This document shows positions 54,981 to 64,000 of a DNA stretch of 64,000 nt, in pieces. This DNA is from Coix lacryma-jobi var. lacryma-jobi. Its lineage: Eukaryota > Streptophyta > Magnoliopsida > Poales > Poaceae. Positions within the stretch are counted from its first letter, which is position 1. Every line of letters starts with the position of its first letter. Under the pieces are notes generated by a model. The model was given only the letters and a program-made list of their open reading frames with translations, was not told where the DNA came from and made no database searches. The DNA is taken from contig CM019823.1 of assembly GCA_009763385.1 (NCBI GenBank), positions 96,483,104-96,547,103 of the forward strand, in the 5' to 3' direction. Position numbers and translations under genes: made by a program.

Positions 54981-55097
54981 TGTAACGTCCCGCCTCCTCG
55001 AGGCCGGGCCCGCTTACATCAGGCAGCTTTCATAGGACATAGACTTCCCTCACAGACCAACACCAGTCTTTTCTGCGCACTTTGTCCTCACTCGTGC

Positions 55098-55217
55098 GCA
55101 CCCGGGAAGAACTTCCCGGTCGGTCACCCATCGCTCCAAGCCAAACACGCTTAACTTTGGAGTTTTTAGGAGATGGGCTTCCGGAAAAGAAGTTGCAACT
55201 TATTGGTATGAGTATCC
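55098..55217 (-). ncRNA. 5S-rRNA-like domain, Cassandra left LTR
   Basis: On the minus strand it begins GGATACTCATACCA and holds the A-box region AAGTTAAGCGTGCTTGG and the C-box-like region GATGGGTGACCGACCGGGAA, both characteristic internal RNA polymerase III promoter elements of plant 5S rRNA. The ends are less similar to true 5S rRNA. Extents are approximate (about 120 bp). Not a functional ribosomal RNA gene. Confidence 0.88.
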
Positions 55218-55441
55218 TATTATTCCTATTAAGCCATGGGCCGGGATGTTACATCCTCACCCCCTTAAGAGATCGACGTCCTCGTCGATCAATCCCAGGC
55301 CAGGAACGTCCTCTCTTGGCCACGTCCGTATGCCCAATGCCAGCGCATATGCCATGCTGTGTGACCACTCCGGATCCACACCAGCCATGCGCACTATGCC
55401 TGCGCAACTGCGACACACGCGCCCGTGAAACCGCGAGAGTC

Positions 55442-55454
55442 GGCTCTGATACCA
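55442..55454 (-). other. Cassandra primer binding site
   Basis: On the minus strand it reads TGGTATCAGAGCC, an exact initiator-methionine tRNA complement, three bases from the LTR. Confidence 0.9.
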
Positions 55455-55574
55455 TTCTGTAACGTCCCGCCTCCTCGAGGCCGGGCCCGCTTACATCAGG
55501 CAGCTTTCATTGGACATAGACTTCCCTCACAGACCAACACCAGTCTTTTCTGCGCACTTTGTCCTCACTCGTGC

Positions 55575-55694
55575 GCACCCGGGAAGAACTTCCCGGTCGG
55601 TCACCCATCGCTCCAAGCCAAGCACGCTTAACTTTGGAGTTTTTAGGAGATGGGCTTCCGGAAAAGAAGTTGCAACTTATTGGTATGAGTATCC
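55575..55694 (-). ncRNA. 5S-rRNA-like domain, Cassandra right LTR
   Basis: This is the same domain, offset by 477 bp, in the upstream (5') LTR of the element. It retains the A-box AAGTTAAGCGTGCTTGG and the C-box-like GATGGGTGACC. In this LTR a pol III start would lie upstream of the primer site, in position to give genomic-type RNA. Confidence 0.88.
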
Positions 55695-56792
55695 TATTAT
55701 TCCTATTAAGCCATGGGCCGGGATGTTACATTTTCCCGGTTGAGTCATTATCTCGCTATGTGCTTAATGCTTATGACTAACCGGTGGCGTTGAGTTGTGG
55801 TGTTTCATGTGTTGGTGTGCGTGTGCAACATGTGTCTCTTGGTTGTGTTGATGTGCAGGTGTTGAGCTCGGATACAGTGGTCGATGGCGAGGTGAAGGTC
55901 AAGTAGAGACGTGCCGTGCCGACGGACCGGGAACCGTGAAGGATGGGCGTGCCGTGCGGCGGACGTGCCATGCCGATGTACCTAGAGCGGTGAAGGGCGG
56001 ACGTGAGGCTTGGACCGACGGACCGAGAGGTCGGAGGACCAGCTGTGGTAGCTGGCACATGGCATCGACGAGCGAGAGCACATGGGGATGTGCAGTGCAT
56101 CAGCCGAGTCGGGACAAAGACGATGGCGTCGTGGCACTTGGCGAGAGGTCGGACACAGGCTTGCGTGCGGCGCAAGTGCCGTCGGCCGAGTCAAGAAGGA
56201 AGGCGAAGGCGTTGTGCCCGGCGTGGAGGCTGGACATGCATCGGCATCGGTGCCGGTGGTCGGGGTGTGCGAACCACATCCCGTCTACGGCGCGGGTTCG
56301 GTAGCTGAGCCTCAAAAAGCTACCCTCGACGGTTTCTGAGTTTGGGCCTCAAAACTCGGTTGGCCGGTTTCCGAGTTTGGGCCTCAAAACTTGGGATGGA
56401 CGGTTTCTAGGTTTGGGCCTCAAAACCTAGGCTTGCGGGTTTCCGAGTTTGGGCCTCAAAACTCGGGGTGGACGGTTTCCAGGTTTAGGCCTCAAAACCT
56501 GGGCTGGCAGGTTTCCCGGTTTGGGCCTCAAAACCGGGGGAAGGTCCAAAAGGACGGTCGACGCGTGGCGGCACCGAGAGGCTTGCGTTGCAGCGAAGCT
56601 ATCGATGAGAAGGCGCGGCGGTCAATGGTGACGGCACGTGGCGGCATCCTGGAGCTTGCGTCGAGGCGAAGCGAAGGATGAGATGGCGCGTGGCCGTCAG
56701 ATGGAAACTGCCAGAGATGGACGGTTTTACCCCTAGGGGGTATTTGGGTTAGTACTTCATGTTAGGGCATTTGTGTCATTTGGACGTGCGCC

Positions 56793-56800
56793 TATATATA
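56793..56800 (+). promoter_or_regulatory. TATA box of the E6 3' LTR
   Basis: TATATATA about 255 bp after the U3 palindrome array, in a CCTATATATAGATGAAGG context. The 5' LTR copy of this region has been deleted. Confidence 0.55.
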
Positions 56801-57608
56801 GATGAAGGGGATGTGTTGGACAACCATCCTTGGAGGTGTCACTCTCATTTTGTTTAGGTGAGAGGAGGCTAGGGTGAGAGGAGAGACCGGCTCTTGTTCT
56901 TGAGCTTTTCGCCATCCGCATTTTGTATTGCGAGGTGGCTTGTAACCCGATACCGAGTGACAATACAAATCATCATCTTCCCAAATCCAAGGATCAAATT
57001 CATCCTCCTCTTGTTGGCTGTGATTTTGGATCGAATTCGCGTTTTTGTTCTTCGCGTTTCGGTTTTTCCCCTCCCAGAGATTTGTCTCGTTCTCCCTCTC
57101 TGAGCAATGATTTGCGATTCCATTTGAATCAATTTGTTCTATGTCGTGAGCTCCTTCTTTCCACTGAAAGATTTCCTCTCTAACCTCACGAGCATGTAGA
57201 TCGGGTCGAAATCGCATTCGTTCTTCCTTCTTTCCCCTTTTCTAGTGTTCTTCCGATTTCTCATGGATTAGTTGGTTTGGAGCGATGATATCCTAGGATT
57301 AGCTTCCCAACACGTAGAAGAACACTTGGGAGAAGTTTGGTTGCAGCCCCGTTCGATTTGGTGAAGATCCAATCGATTTTGGTTTTGTCCCGAGCTGTTT
57401 TTGGGCTTTCTGGACAGTGGCGGACTGTCCGGGACTTATCCCCGGACTGTCCATGGGTCGGGGCTGTTCACGGGCAGCGAGGTCGCTGTTTTCATTTTTG
57501 AACGGTGGACTGTCCGGGACTCATTCCCGGACTGTCCGGGGTTCAATAGCGGACAGTCCGCGGTTCACTAGCAGACAGTCCGTGACTGCACAGTTTTGCT
57601 GATTTCGT

Positions 57609-57968
57609 CCGTATCTTTTGCATACGAGCTCCGATTTATGATCCGTTTGTTGCGTTGGTTTCCTAACTTATTAAGGATCATTCCAAAGTAATTTTGCCAC
57701 CATTGGTCAAAGTATTTTTGGTTGGACACTTCCTTCTTCTCCATAGGAGTTAAGTGTTCCGCTTTCGGAGTTTCGTTTGTTCTAGCGGCCGTATCTTTTG
57801 CGTTCGAGCTCTGATTTGACATCCGTCTATTGCATTAGTTTCCTAACTTCATAAGGATCTTTCCAAGGTGCTTTTGCCACTAGTTGTCCTAAGTAGTTTT
57901 GGTTGAACACTTTCCTCTTCTCCATAGGAGTGGGGTGTTCCGTTGTCGGAAGTTCGATTGTTCTAGGA
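57609..57968 (+). repeat. Tandem duplication, 2 x 180 bp, in the E6 3' LTR
   Basis: Two units start CCGTATCTTTTGC at 57609 and 57789 and share TTTCCTAACTT, AAGGATC, TTTTGCCAC, TCTCCATAGGAGT and GTTCTAG. They have diverged clearly, so the duplication is older than this insertion. Confidence 0.85.
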
Positions 57969-58210
57969 GCTTGCTTGTGGAGTTTTGCCCCGTTGTTTTG
58001 GTGCTTCGTTTTGGGGGTTTTTCGGTAGTTCCGCTGTACCTCTAGGACATCGCCTAGGGTATTCACCTATTTGTAGGTCATGAACTCACCGGTTGTTTGA
58101 GTCTTCGTTTTTAGGGTGATTTTCTTGGATAACGGCCATCATTTCTCGAGAAGAAATTTGAGGCTCCCATTCACCCCCCCCTCTGGTCGCCAATTCGGTC
58201 CTTCACGGTC

Positions 58211-58506
58211 CCCTCATGATAGCTCTGAAGCTTCACCCAGATTTCTCATGCCGTCTCAAGCTCAGAGACACGCTCGAACTCAGGAAGGGAGATGCTGGCC
58301 AAGAGAGCGTTACGAGCCTTGGAGTTAGCCTCGTGCTGGTCAATCTGGATCTGACCCACACGAGCCGCGAGGACCACGTACTCAGCATTCTCACATATCT
58401 CCCAGACAGAAGATCCGATGCTGTTGAGATAAGCACGCATCCAAATCTTCCAATAGGGATAGTTCGTTCCATCGAAATAGGGAGCCTTGTCGTTCCCTCG
58501 ATCCAT
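58211..58506 (-). pseudogene. gag: E5 gag, N-terminal part
   Basis: ATG at 58506 begins MDRGNDKAPYFDGTNYPYWK, the conserved opening of the UBN2 gag domain. It continues ARVGQIQIDQHEANSKARN and ELETAWEIW to YHEGT, where E6 is inserted. The first 86 codons are open; one TGA then replaces the tryptophan of AWEIW near 58246. The rest is at 37963-40415. Confidence 0.92.
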
Positions 58507-58553
58507 GTCGCCCTTAGGATCTAAAACCGATTAAGGTAGAGTAGATCCCTTAA

Positions 58554-58568
58554 CCGGCTCTGATACCA
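58554..58568 (-). other. E5 primer binding site
   Basis: On the minus strand it reads TGGTATCAGAGCCGG, two bases from the 5' LTR, a full match to the initiator-methionine tRNA complement. Confidence 0.9.
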
Positions 58569-58570
58569 AT

Positions 58571-60584
58571 TGAAGGACCGGATTGGCGACCAGAGGGGCG
58601 TGAATGGGAGCCTCAAATTCAACTTGTGAATAGAGTGTCCCTCGTCCCAGAAAATCACCCCAAAAGCAAAGACTCGAGACGACCGGAGAGTTCACAACCT
58701 ACGAGTAGGTGGATACCCTAGGAGATGTCCTAGTGGTACAGCGGAACCCCCGGAGAAACACCAAAGCCAACTACCAAAGCCCCAGAGCAAAACTGCACAA
58801 ATAGCAGAATCGCGGACTATCCGGGGTCGGGGTCCCGGACTGTCCACGTCTGGAAGCCGGACTGTCCGCTGGCCAGAACGCAGAAACCAAACAGTGCTGC
58901 AAGTCTGCTGGACAGGTCCCGGACTGTCCATGGGTTTGTACCGTAGACTGTACGCCGTTCACTCGACAGTGAACAGTCAGGGGACTGCGCCTAACTGACC
59001 TTGCCGAGACCCGATGCGCGGACTGTCCGCCGTCAGGGGCGCGGACTGTCCGCCAATACCCAGAAAGCACAAAGTTGCTCGGGTTCAAAACCAAATTCGA
59101 ATCGATCTCAACCAAATCGAAAGGAACTTCGATCAAACTCCTCCCAGGTGTTTCTCTATGTATTGGGGTGCTAATCCTAAGAAATCATCACACCAAACCA
59201 AGACAATCAACAGAAATTCGTGGATCACCGTAAATGGGGAAGAACGAAGAACGAACACGAAATCGACCCGATCTATGGATTCATGAGGTTAGGGGAGAAA
59301 TCCTTCAGTGGAAAGAAGGGGCTCACGACCAAGAACGAATTGATTCAAGTGGAATTGAAAATCATCTCGCGGAGAGGGAGAACGAGGCAAATCTCCGAGA
59401 GATGAAAAACCGAAACGCGAAGAACACCAACACAAACGCGAATCAATTCGATTTCAGCCGAAATTCCTCCACACGAGGAGACAACGAGAATACGGTCTCA
59501 TTTCCTCAAAAGATCCAAATACACAGAGGTATGATTCCCGTCTCTGCGGATCGCTTGCAGCGAGGTATGATTAGAACCTAAGCAGGGGGCTAGAGAGAGA
59601 GAGCTCAGGAACAAATGACTGCAAGGATAGGGAGAGAGGAGGGGTGCCTCTCTTATTTATAGCCTAAAACAATAATCCCCTTCTACTCCTAGATACAAGA
59701 GCGAAGCGGCCAACCCTAGGGGTATCCCAGTCCAACTCTGCTGATTGCCGATCCGACGGCCACGCGCCCATCTCATCCTTAGCTTCGCCTCGCCGCAAGC
59801 CTCAGGATGCCGCCACGTGCCGCCCCGTCGACCGCCGCGCCCACCTCGCGAATAGCCGCGCCGCCGCGCCAGCCTCTTCACGCCGCCACGCGTCGACCAT
59901 CCTTTTTGCGGACCTCCCGGGAAACCTGGGCCTTCCCCCGGTTTGGAGGCTGAAACTGGGAAACCTATCCTCAGGCTGAGTTTTGTGGCCGAAACTCAGA
60001 AATCCGCGCACCCAGGTTTTGAGGCCCAAACCTGGAAACCATCCACGCCGAGTTTTGAGGCCCAAACTCGGAAATCGGCCACCCTGAGTTTTGAGGCCCA
60101 AACTCGGAAACCGTCGATGGTAGCTTTTCGAGGCTCAGCTACCGAACCCGTGCCGTAGACGGGATGTGGTTCGCACACCCCGAGTTCCAGCACCGATGCC
60201 GGAGCATGTCCAGCCTCCACGTCGGGCACAGTGCATTCGCCATCCTTCTCGGCCTCCCGCCAAGTATCACGACGCCATCACCTTCCTCCCGACTGGGCCG
60301 ATGCACTGCACATCCCCATGTGCTCTTGCTTGTCAACGCCACGTGCCAGCTACCACAACTGCTCCTCAGGTCTCTCGGTCCGTCGGTCCAAGCTCCACGT
60401 CCGCCCTTCACTGCTCCCGGTCCGTTGGCACGACACGTCCCTACTTGACCTTCACCTCACCATCGACCACTGCCCGAGCTCCGCACCTGCACATCAACAC
60501 AGCCAAGAGACATGTTGCCCATTGATCGATCACTCATCACTCAGGAAGGGAACCACAAGGGCACATATCAACCTTGTGTTCTCA
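58571..60584 (-). repeat. E5 5' LTR (2014 bp)
   Basis: On the minus strand it runs from TGAGAACACAAGG (60584) to GGTCCTTCA (58571). U3 palindromes at 59936-60108, TATAAATAA at 59661-59653 (minus), GCGGACAGTCCGC palindromes at about 58812-59055. Intact, unlike its partner at 16349-18085. Confidence 0.92.
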
Positions 60585-60589
60585 GTTAG
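60585..60589. repeat. E5 target site duplication, right copy (GTTAG)
   Basis: Pairs with 16344-16348. Confidence 0.93.
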
Positions 60590-63312
60590 GGGCTTGAAGG
60601 ATGTCAAATTTGAGAAGGACAAATTGTGTAGTGCATGTCAAGCCGGCAAGCAAGTTGCTAATACTCATCCAACCAAAGCCTTTGTTTCAACATAGAGCTA
60701 CTCCACATGGATCTATTTGGGCCAACAACATATGCTAGCTTGGGTGGAAATCTCTATTGCCTAGTGATTGTTGATGACTATTCTAGATACACTTGGGTAT
60801 TCTTTCTTCATGACAAATCCGAAGCAACCCCTTCATTCAAGAAGTTTGCCAAGAGAGCCCAAAATGAATTTGATTTGAAGATCAAGAAGATAAGAAGTGA
60901 TAATGGAAAAGAGTTTGACAACACCCACATTGAGCAATATTGTGATGAAGTTGGGATCAAGCATGATGTCTCCGCAACCTACACACCACAACAAAATGGG
61001 GTAGTTGAGAGGAAGAACCGGACACTAATCACCTTAGCAAGAACAATGTTAGATGAGTACTCTACACCAGAAAGATTTGGGTGGAAGCAATCAACATCGC
61101 TTGCTATGCATCAAATCGGTTGTTCCCCCATCGTCTCCTTGGCAAGACCCCCTATGAGCTACTCAACAACAAGAAGCCGGATGTATCCTTCTTTAGAGTG
61201 TTTGGGTGCAAATGCTACATCTACAAGAAGCGCCTACACCTAGGGAAGTTTCAACGCCGATGTGATATTGGTTTTCTTGTTGGTTACTCATTAAAGTCCA
61301 AAGCATATCGAGTATTCAACCATGCCATCGGGATGGTAGAAGAAACATATGATGTGGAATTCGATGAATCTAATGGCTCTCAAGGAGAGCATGAGAATCT
61401 TGATGATGTAGGTGATGAACCATTGAGGGAAGCAATGAAGAACATGCCGGTTGGAGCCATCAAGCCTAAAGATGAAGATGATGATGTGCAAGTCATTGAC
61501 AAGCCATCCTCATCAAATGTACCACAAGATGATGATAAAGATGGGAGAGAGCCATTTGAAGATACTCATGTCTCCCATGATCAAATGGTGGTACAAGCTC
61601 AAGATGTTGATGCTCCTCAAGCGGCCCCTCAAGTGGTTGATCAAAGGACTACTCCTCTACTACAAGCTCATCCTCAAAATTTTATTATAGGGAGTCCAAC
61701 AAGGGGTGTAATGACTCGATCTAAAAAACTTGCTTTATTTATTGAACATCACTCCTTTGTTTCTCTTGTTGAGCCTACCATTGTAGATGAAGCTCTAGGT
61801 GATCCGGATTGGGTGAATGTCATGCATGAAGAATTGTACAACTTCACCCGCAACCAAGTTTGGACACTTGAAGAGCAACCTAAAGGCGCAAGAGTCATTG
61901 GAACAAAATGGGTGTTTAGAAACAAGCAATATGATCAAGACAAGGTTGTTAGAAATAAGGCAAGGCTAGTAGCAAAGGGGTTCTCTCAAGTTGAAGGCTT
62001 AGATTTTGGAGAGACCTTTGCACCGGTTGCAAGACTAGAAGCCATCCATATCCTCCTTGCATATGCATCACATCATGACATTAAATTATATCAAATGGAT
62101 GTGAAAAGTGCATTTTTAAATGGCTTCATAAATGAACTAGTCTATGTTGATCAACCTCCCGGGTTTGAAGACCCTAGATATCCTAATCGTGTTTATAGGT
62201 TGTCCAAAGCGCTATATGGGCTTAAGCAAGCCCCAAGAGCATGATACGAGCGCCTCCGGGACTTCCTCATTGAGAAGGGCTTCATCATTGGGAAGGTCGA
62301 CACCACACTATTCACCAAGAAGCTTGATGGAGAAATCTTCATTTGTCAAGTCTACGTTGATGATATCATTTTCGGGTCAACAAATGAAGCCTATTGCAAG
62401 GAATTTGGAGAATTGATGTCGAAGGAGTTCGAAATGTTCATGATTGGAGAGCTCACATTCTTCCTAGGCTTCCAAGTCAAGCAATGGAAGAAGGGGACTT
62501 TTATATCTCAAGAGAAGTACACAAAAGACCTCCTCAAGCGCTTCAAAATGGATGATTGCAAGCCTATTAAGACTCCAATGCCAACAAATGGACATCTCGA
62601 CCTAGATGAGGGAGGTAACCCGAATGATCAAACTCTCTACCATTCTATGATTGGTAGCTTGTTATACTTGACCGCATCTAGGCCCGACATCATGTTTAGT
62701 GTGTGCATGTGTGCTCGGTTTCAAGATGATCCTAGGGAATCACATCTCATAACCATGAAGAGAATCCTTAGGTACCTAAAGCACACTCCAAGCATTGGCC
62801 TTTGGTATCCCAAAGGAGCTAACTTTCAACTCGTTGTGTATTCCGATTTGGATTATGCGGGTTGCAAAATTGATAGAAAGAGCACATCCAGAGGGTGCCA
62901 TTTGCTTGGGCGATCACTAGTTTCATGGAGTTCAAAAAAGCAAAATAGTGTGGCCTTGTCTACCACCGAGGCGGAATACATAGCCGCGGGTGCTTGTTGT
63001 GCACAAATCCTTTATATGAAACAAACCCTTTTAGACTATGGTGTAGTTTTAGAAAGGGTACCTGTGTTGTGTGACAATGAGAGCGCGGTTAAGCTTGCTA
63101 ACAACCCGGTTCAACACTCTCGCACTAAGCACATAGATATTCGCCATCACTTTCTAAGAGACCATGTTTCAAAGAAAGATATATCCTTAGAAGAAGTTAG
63201 AACCGAAGATCAATTGGCGGATATCTTCACAAAACCCCTAGATGAAAACACCCTTTGTAGATTGCGAAGTGAGCTTAATGTGCTTGATCTAAGTAACTTT
63301 GTCAAAAGGTGA
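60590..63312 (+). pseudogene. pol: Element A, part 2: integrase, RT and RNase H
   Basis: It resumes the zinc region at GLKDVKFEKDKLCSACQAGK. Integrase core: VIVDDYSRYTWVF, RSDNGKEF, NGVVERKNRTL. Hinge acidic, with VMTRSKKLALF. RT: GTKWVFRNK, KSAFLNGFINE, YVDDIIFGS. RNase H: YSDLDYAGCKIDRKS, STTEAEYIA, LCDNESAVKL; end NVLDLSNFVKR. Damage: a small deletion with stop near 60694, a one-base loss near 61076, and TGA for tryptophan at 62242. The last 299 codons (62413-63312) are open. Its 3' region begins at 63313 (GTGAAAGGGGGTTG, polypurine-like). Confidence 0.92.
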
Positions 63313-63367
63313 AAGGGGGTTGTCTTTGCATTGCATTGTATAATATGCCATGTTTACTTTATGTTAT
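63313..63367 (+). other. Element A 3' non-coding remnant
   Basis: Short AT-rich stretch with a GAAAGGGGGTTG tract right after the pol stop. No LTR of element A itself follows; a different LTR-like sequence starts at 63368. Confidence 0.5.
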
Positions 63368-64000
63368 TGTAACATCCCAAAAATTTGCATCTTTTTGAAA
63401 TAGGCAATATGATTTAGTTATGCATTTTTATGTGTTGCATAAAACCTAGTTAACAAATTATTTGCAAAAGCTAAAATAAATCCTAGGCCAAAGACCATGA
63501 TGATGCATACATGCTGGTGCATATTTTATTTTTTGTGATGATTGGTTTTGCTCAAAACTTGTTTGATTTCAAAAGGGAATTTCAAATTGCTTTTGAAATC
63601 AGTTTCTGCAAAATGGAAAATCAATTCCTTCTCTCCCTCTCCCTTTCTCTCCTTCTGGCCCGATCGAGTCCGGCCGGCCCGCCCCATCTTCCCCGCTGGC
63701 CCGCCTTCTCTGCCTCCCTCCCCATTCTTTCGCCCGCGTGGGCCGCCGCTCCGGCCCAGCTTGGCACCCGCGCGCAGCGCTTGTTTCTCCCCTTCTCCCT
63801 TGGGCCGTCGGCCTCGGCCCAGCCCCGCGCGCCGCAGCCGCAGCTCCTGCTTCCCTCTCTCCCGTCGCTAACCGCACGCCCCCGCCTGTCAGCGTCCCAC
63901 CATTCCCTCTCCTGCTCGTGTCCATGGCAAACTCCATGGCCGAGCCCGACTCCAACCCTGGAACGCGTCTTCGCTTGCCTAATCGGTCGAGCCGACCCCT
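63368..64000 (+). repeat. Probable start of another LTR, cut by the window end
   Basis: It begins TGTAACATCCCAAAAATTTG after AT-rich element A sequence and turns sharply GC-rich from about 63640 (CCGGCCGGCCCGCC, CGCGCGCCGCAGCC). The TGTAACATCCC opening followed by a CT- and GC-rich body is typical of several grass Gypsy LTRs. The long open frames here (63542-63871 plus, 63599-63955 minus) are low-complexity P/R/S-rich translations and are not taken as genes. The other end is not visible, so the identity is uncertain. Confidence 0.45.

Larger units (their letters stand above)
54981..55730 (-). mobile_element. Cassandra TRIM retrotransposon, complete
   Basis: 750 bp: LTR 54981-55253, internal 55254-55457, LTR 55458-55730. 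The LTR tips are TGTAAC and GTTACA. On the minus strand a primer site TGGTATCAGAGCC (55442-55454) follows the upstream LTR, and an AAGGGGGTGAGGA polypurine tract precedes the other. There is no coding capacity. Each LTR contains a 5S-rRNA-like domain, the hallmark of Cassandra. The two LTRs differ by very few bases by eye, so this is a young insertion. It sits in the minus orientation within the plus-strand E6 3' LTR. Confidence 0.94.
40421..58205 (+). mobile_element. E6: non-autonomous, gag-only Copia element with nested insertions
   Basis: Parts: 5' LTR 40421-41249 and 49068-49214 (split and partly deleted); primer site; gag about 49362-51057; non-coding region; polypurine tract; 3' LTR 54927-58205. 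It has a perfect CGGTC duplication. It lacks protease, integrase and RT. A remnant of the post-integrase hinge (52093-52422) is followed directly by a remnant of the RNase H region and a GTGTGTGTTTCCC stretch, matching E5-type pol ends, so it looks like an internal deletion derivative moved by enzymes of a relative. Hosts E7 in its 5' LTR and Cassandra in its 3' LTR. Confidence 0.9.
54927..58205 (+). repeat. E6 3' LTR (about 2.5 kb without the Cassandra insert)
   Basis: It starts TGAGAACATATATG after CAAGGGGGAGAT and ends GGTCCTTCA. It contains the Cassandra insertion (54981-55730), a U3 palindrome array (56336-56538), a TATA box (56793-56800), GGACTGTCC palindromes (57418-57585) and a 2 x 180-bp tandem duplication (57609-57968). 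Confidence 0.92.
16349..60584 (-). mobile_element. E5: minus-strand Copia element, footprint with nested insertions
   Basis: The outer ends are LTRs of one family (plus-strand TGAAGGACC ... TGTGTTCTCA) flanked by a perfect GTTAG duplication inside element A. E5's own parts are: 3' LTR left portion 16349-18085; 3' non-coding region 34507-34753; pol 34754-37966; gag 37963-40415 and 58211-58506; primer site 58554-58568; 5' LTR 58571-60584. It is interrupted by E3 plus E4 (18086-34506) and by E6 (40421-58205). About 1.5 kb of its 3' side (end of 3' LTR and most of the 3' region) is missing, lost with the event that formed E3. Confidence 0.9.

Noticed and set aside
55098..55217. Genuine 5S rRNA gene
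   Set aside because: Only the internal promoter blocks match well; the ends diverge and the sequence lies inside a TRIM LTR with a duplicate 477 bp away.
55082..55462. Open frame of 126 codons over the Cassandra element
   Set aside because: TRIM elements are non-coding; the frame runs through an LTR, the 5S-like domain and the primer site.
63542..63955. Proline- and arginine-rich frames on both strands as a host gene
   Set aside because: Overlapping GC-rich, low-complexity frames on opposite strands with no domain; more likely LTR sequence.

Overview
The window looks like intergenic DNA of a large grass genome. The organism is most likely a panicoid or andropogonoid such as the maize, sorghum, sugarcane and Miscanthus group. 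This rests on the retroelement types present, long Sirevirus-like Copia elements with palindrome-studded LTRs, an Athila-like Gypsy element and a Cassandra TRIM. That is a family-level inference, not a species identification. I see no host protein-coding gene, tRNA, rRNA locus or CRISPR. Essentially every base from about 1.77 kb to 63.3 kb can be assigned to nested LTR retrotransposons, most of them broken.

Layout, left to right. (1) 1-3701: the 3' end and 3' LTR of an element entering from outside the window (E0). It interrupts (2) 3702-4532, a minus-strand Copia integrase fragment (E1). (3) 4533-15851: a plus-strand Copia element (E2), heavily mutated, whose two LTRs do not match in their downstream half. 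(4) 15852-16348 plus 60590-63312: two halves of one plus-strand Copia pol (element A). It is split by (5) E5, a minus-strand Copia element spanning 16349-60584 with a perfect GTTAG target duplication. Inside the E5 footprint lie (6) the left part of the E5 3' LTR (16349-18085); (7) E3 (18086-29809), the best preserved Copia, again with mismatched LTRs and unrelated flanks; (8) the 5' half of a minus-strand Copia, E4 (29810-34506); (9) E5 pol and gag (34507-40415); (10) E6 (40421-58205), a non-autonomous Copia deletion derivative with a CGGTC target duplication, itself carrying (11) an Athila-like Gypsy element E7 (41251-49067) in its 5' LTR and (12) a complete 750-bp Cassandra TRIM with 5S-rRNA-like domains (54981-55730, TTTTC duplication) in its 3' LTR; and (13) the E5 gag start and 5' LTR (58211-60584). 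(14) From about 63368 a further LTR seems to begin and runs off the window.

The nesting order can be read from the joins: A was invaded by E5; E5 was invaded by E4 and E6; E4 was invaded by a parent of E3; E6 was invaded by E7 and Cassandra. E2 and E3 both look like products of recombination between two separate insertions of the same Copia family. Their 5' and 3' LTRs belong to different motif classes, their flanks lie in different host elements and they lack target duplications. Such events would have deleted the DNA in between.

The most interesting structure is non-coding. Every Copia LTR here carries an array of about 24-bp palindromes with a constant core and co-varying arms in U3, a second cluster of palindromes of changing sequence class downstream of the TATA region, and, just before the 3' LTR, a third array of larger co-varying hairpins together with many polypurine-tract-like motifs.
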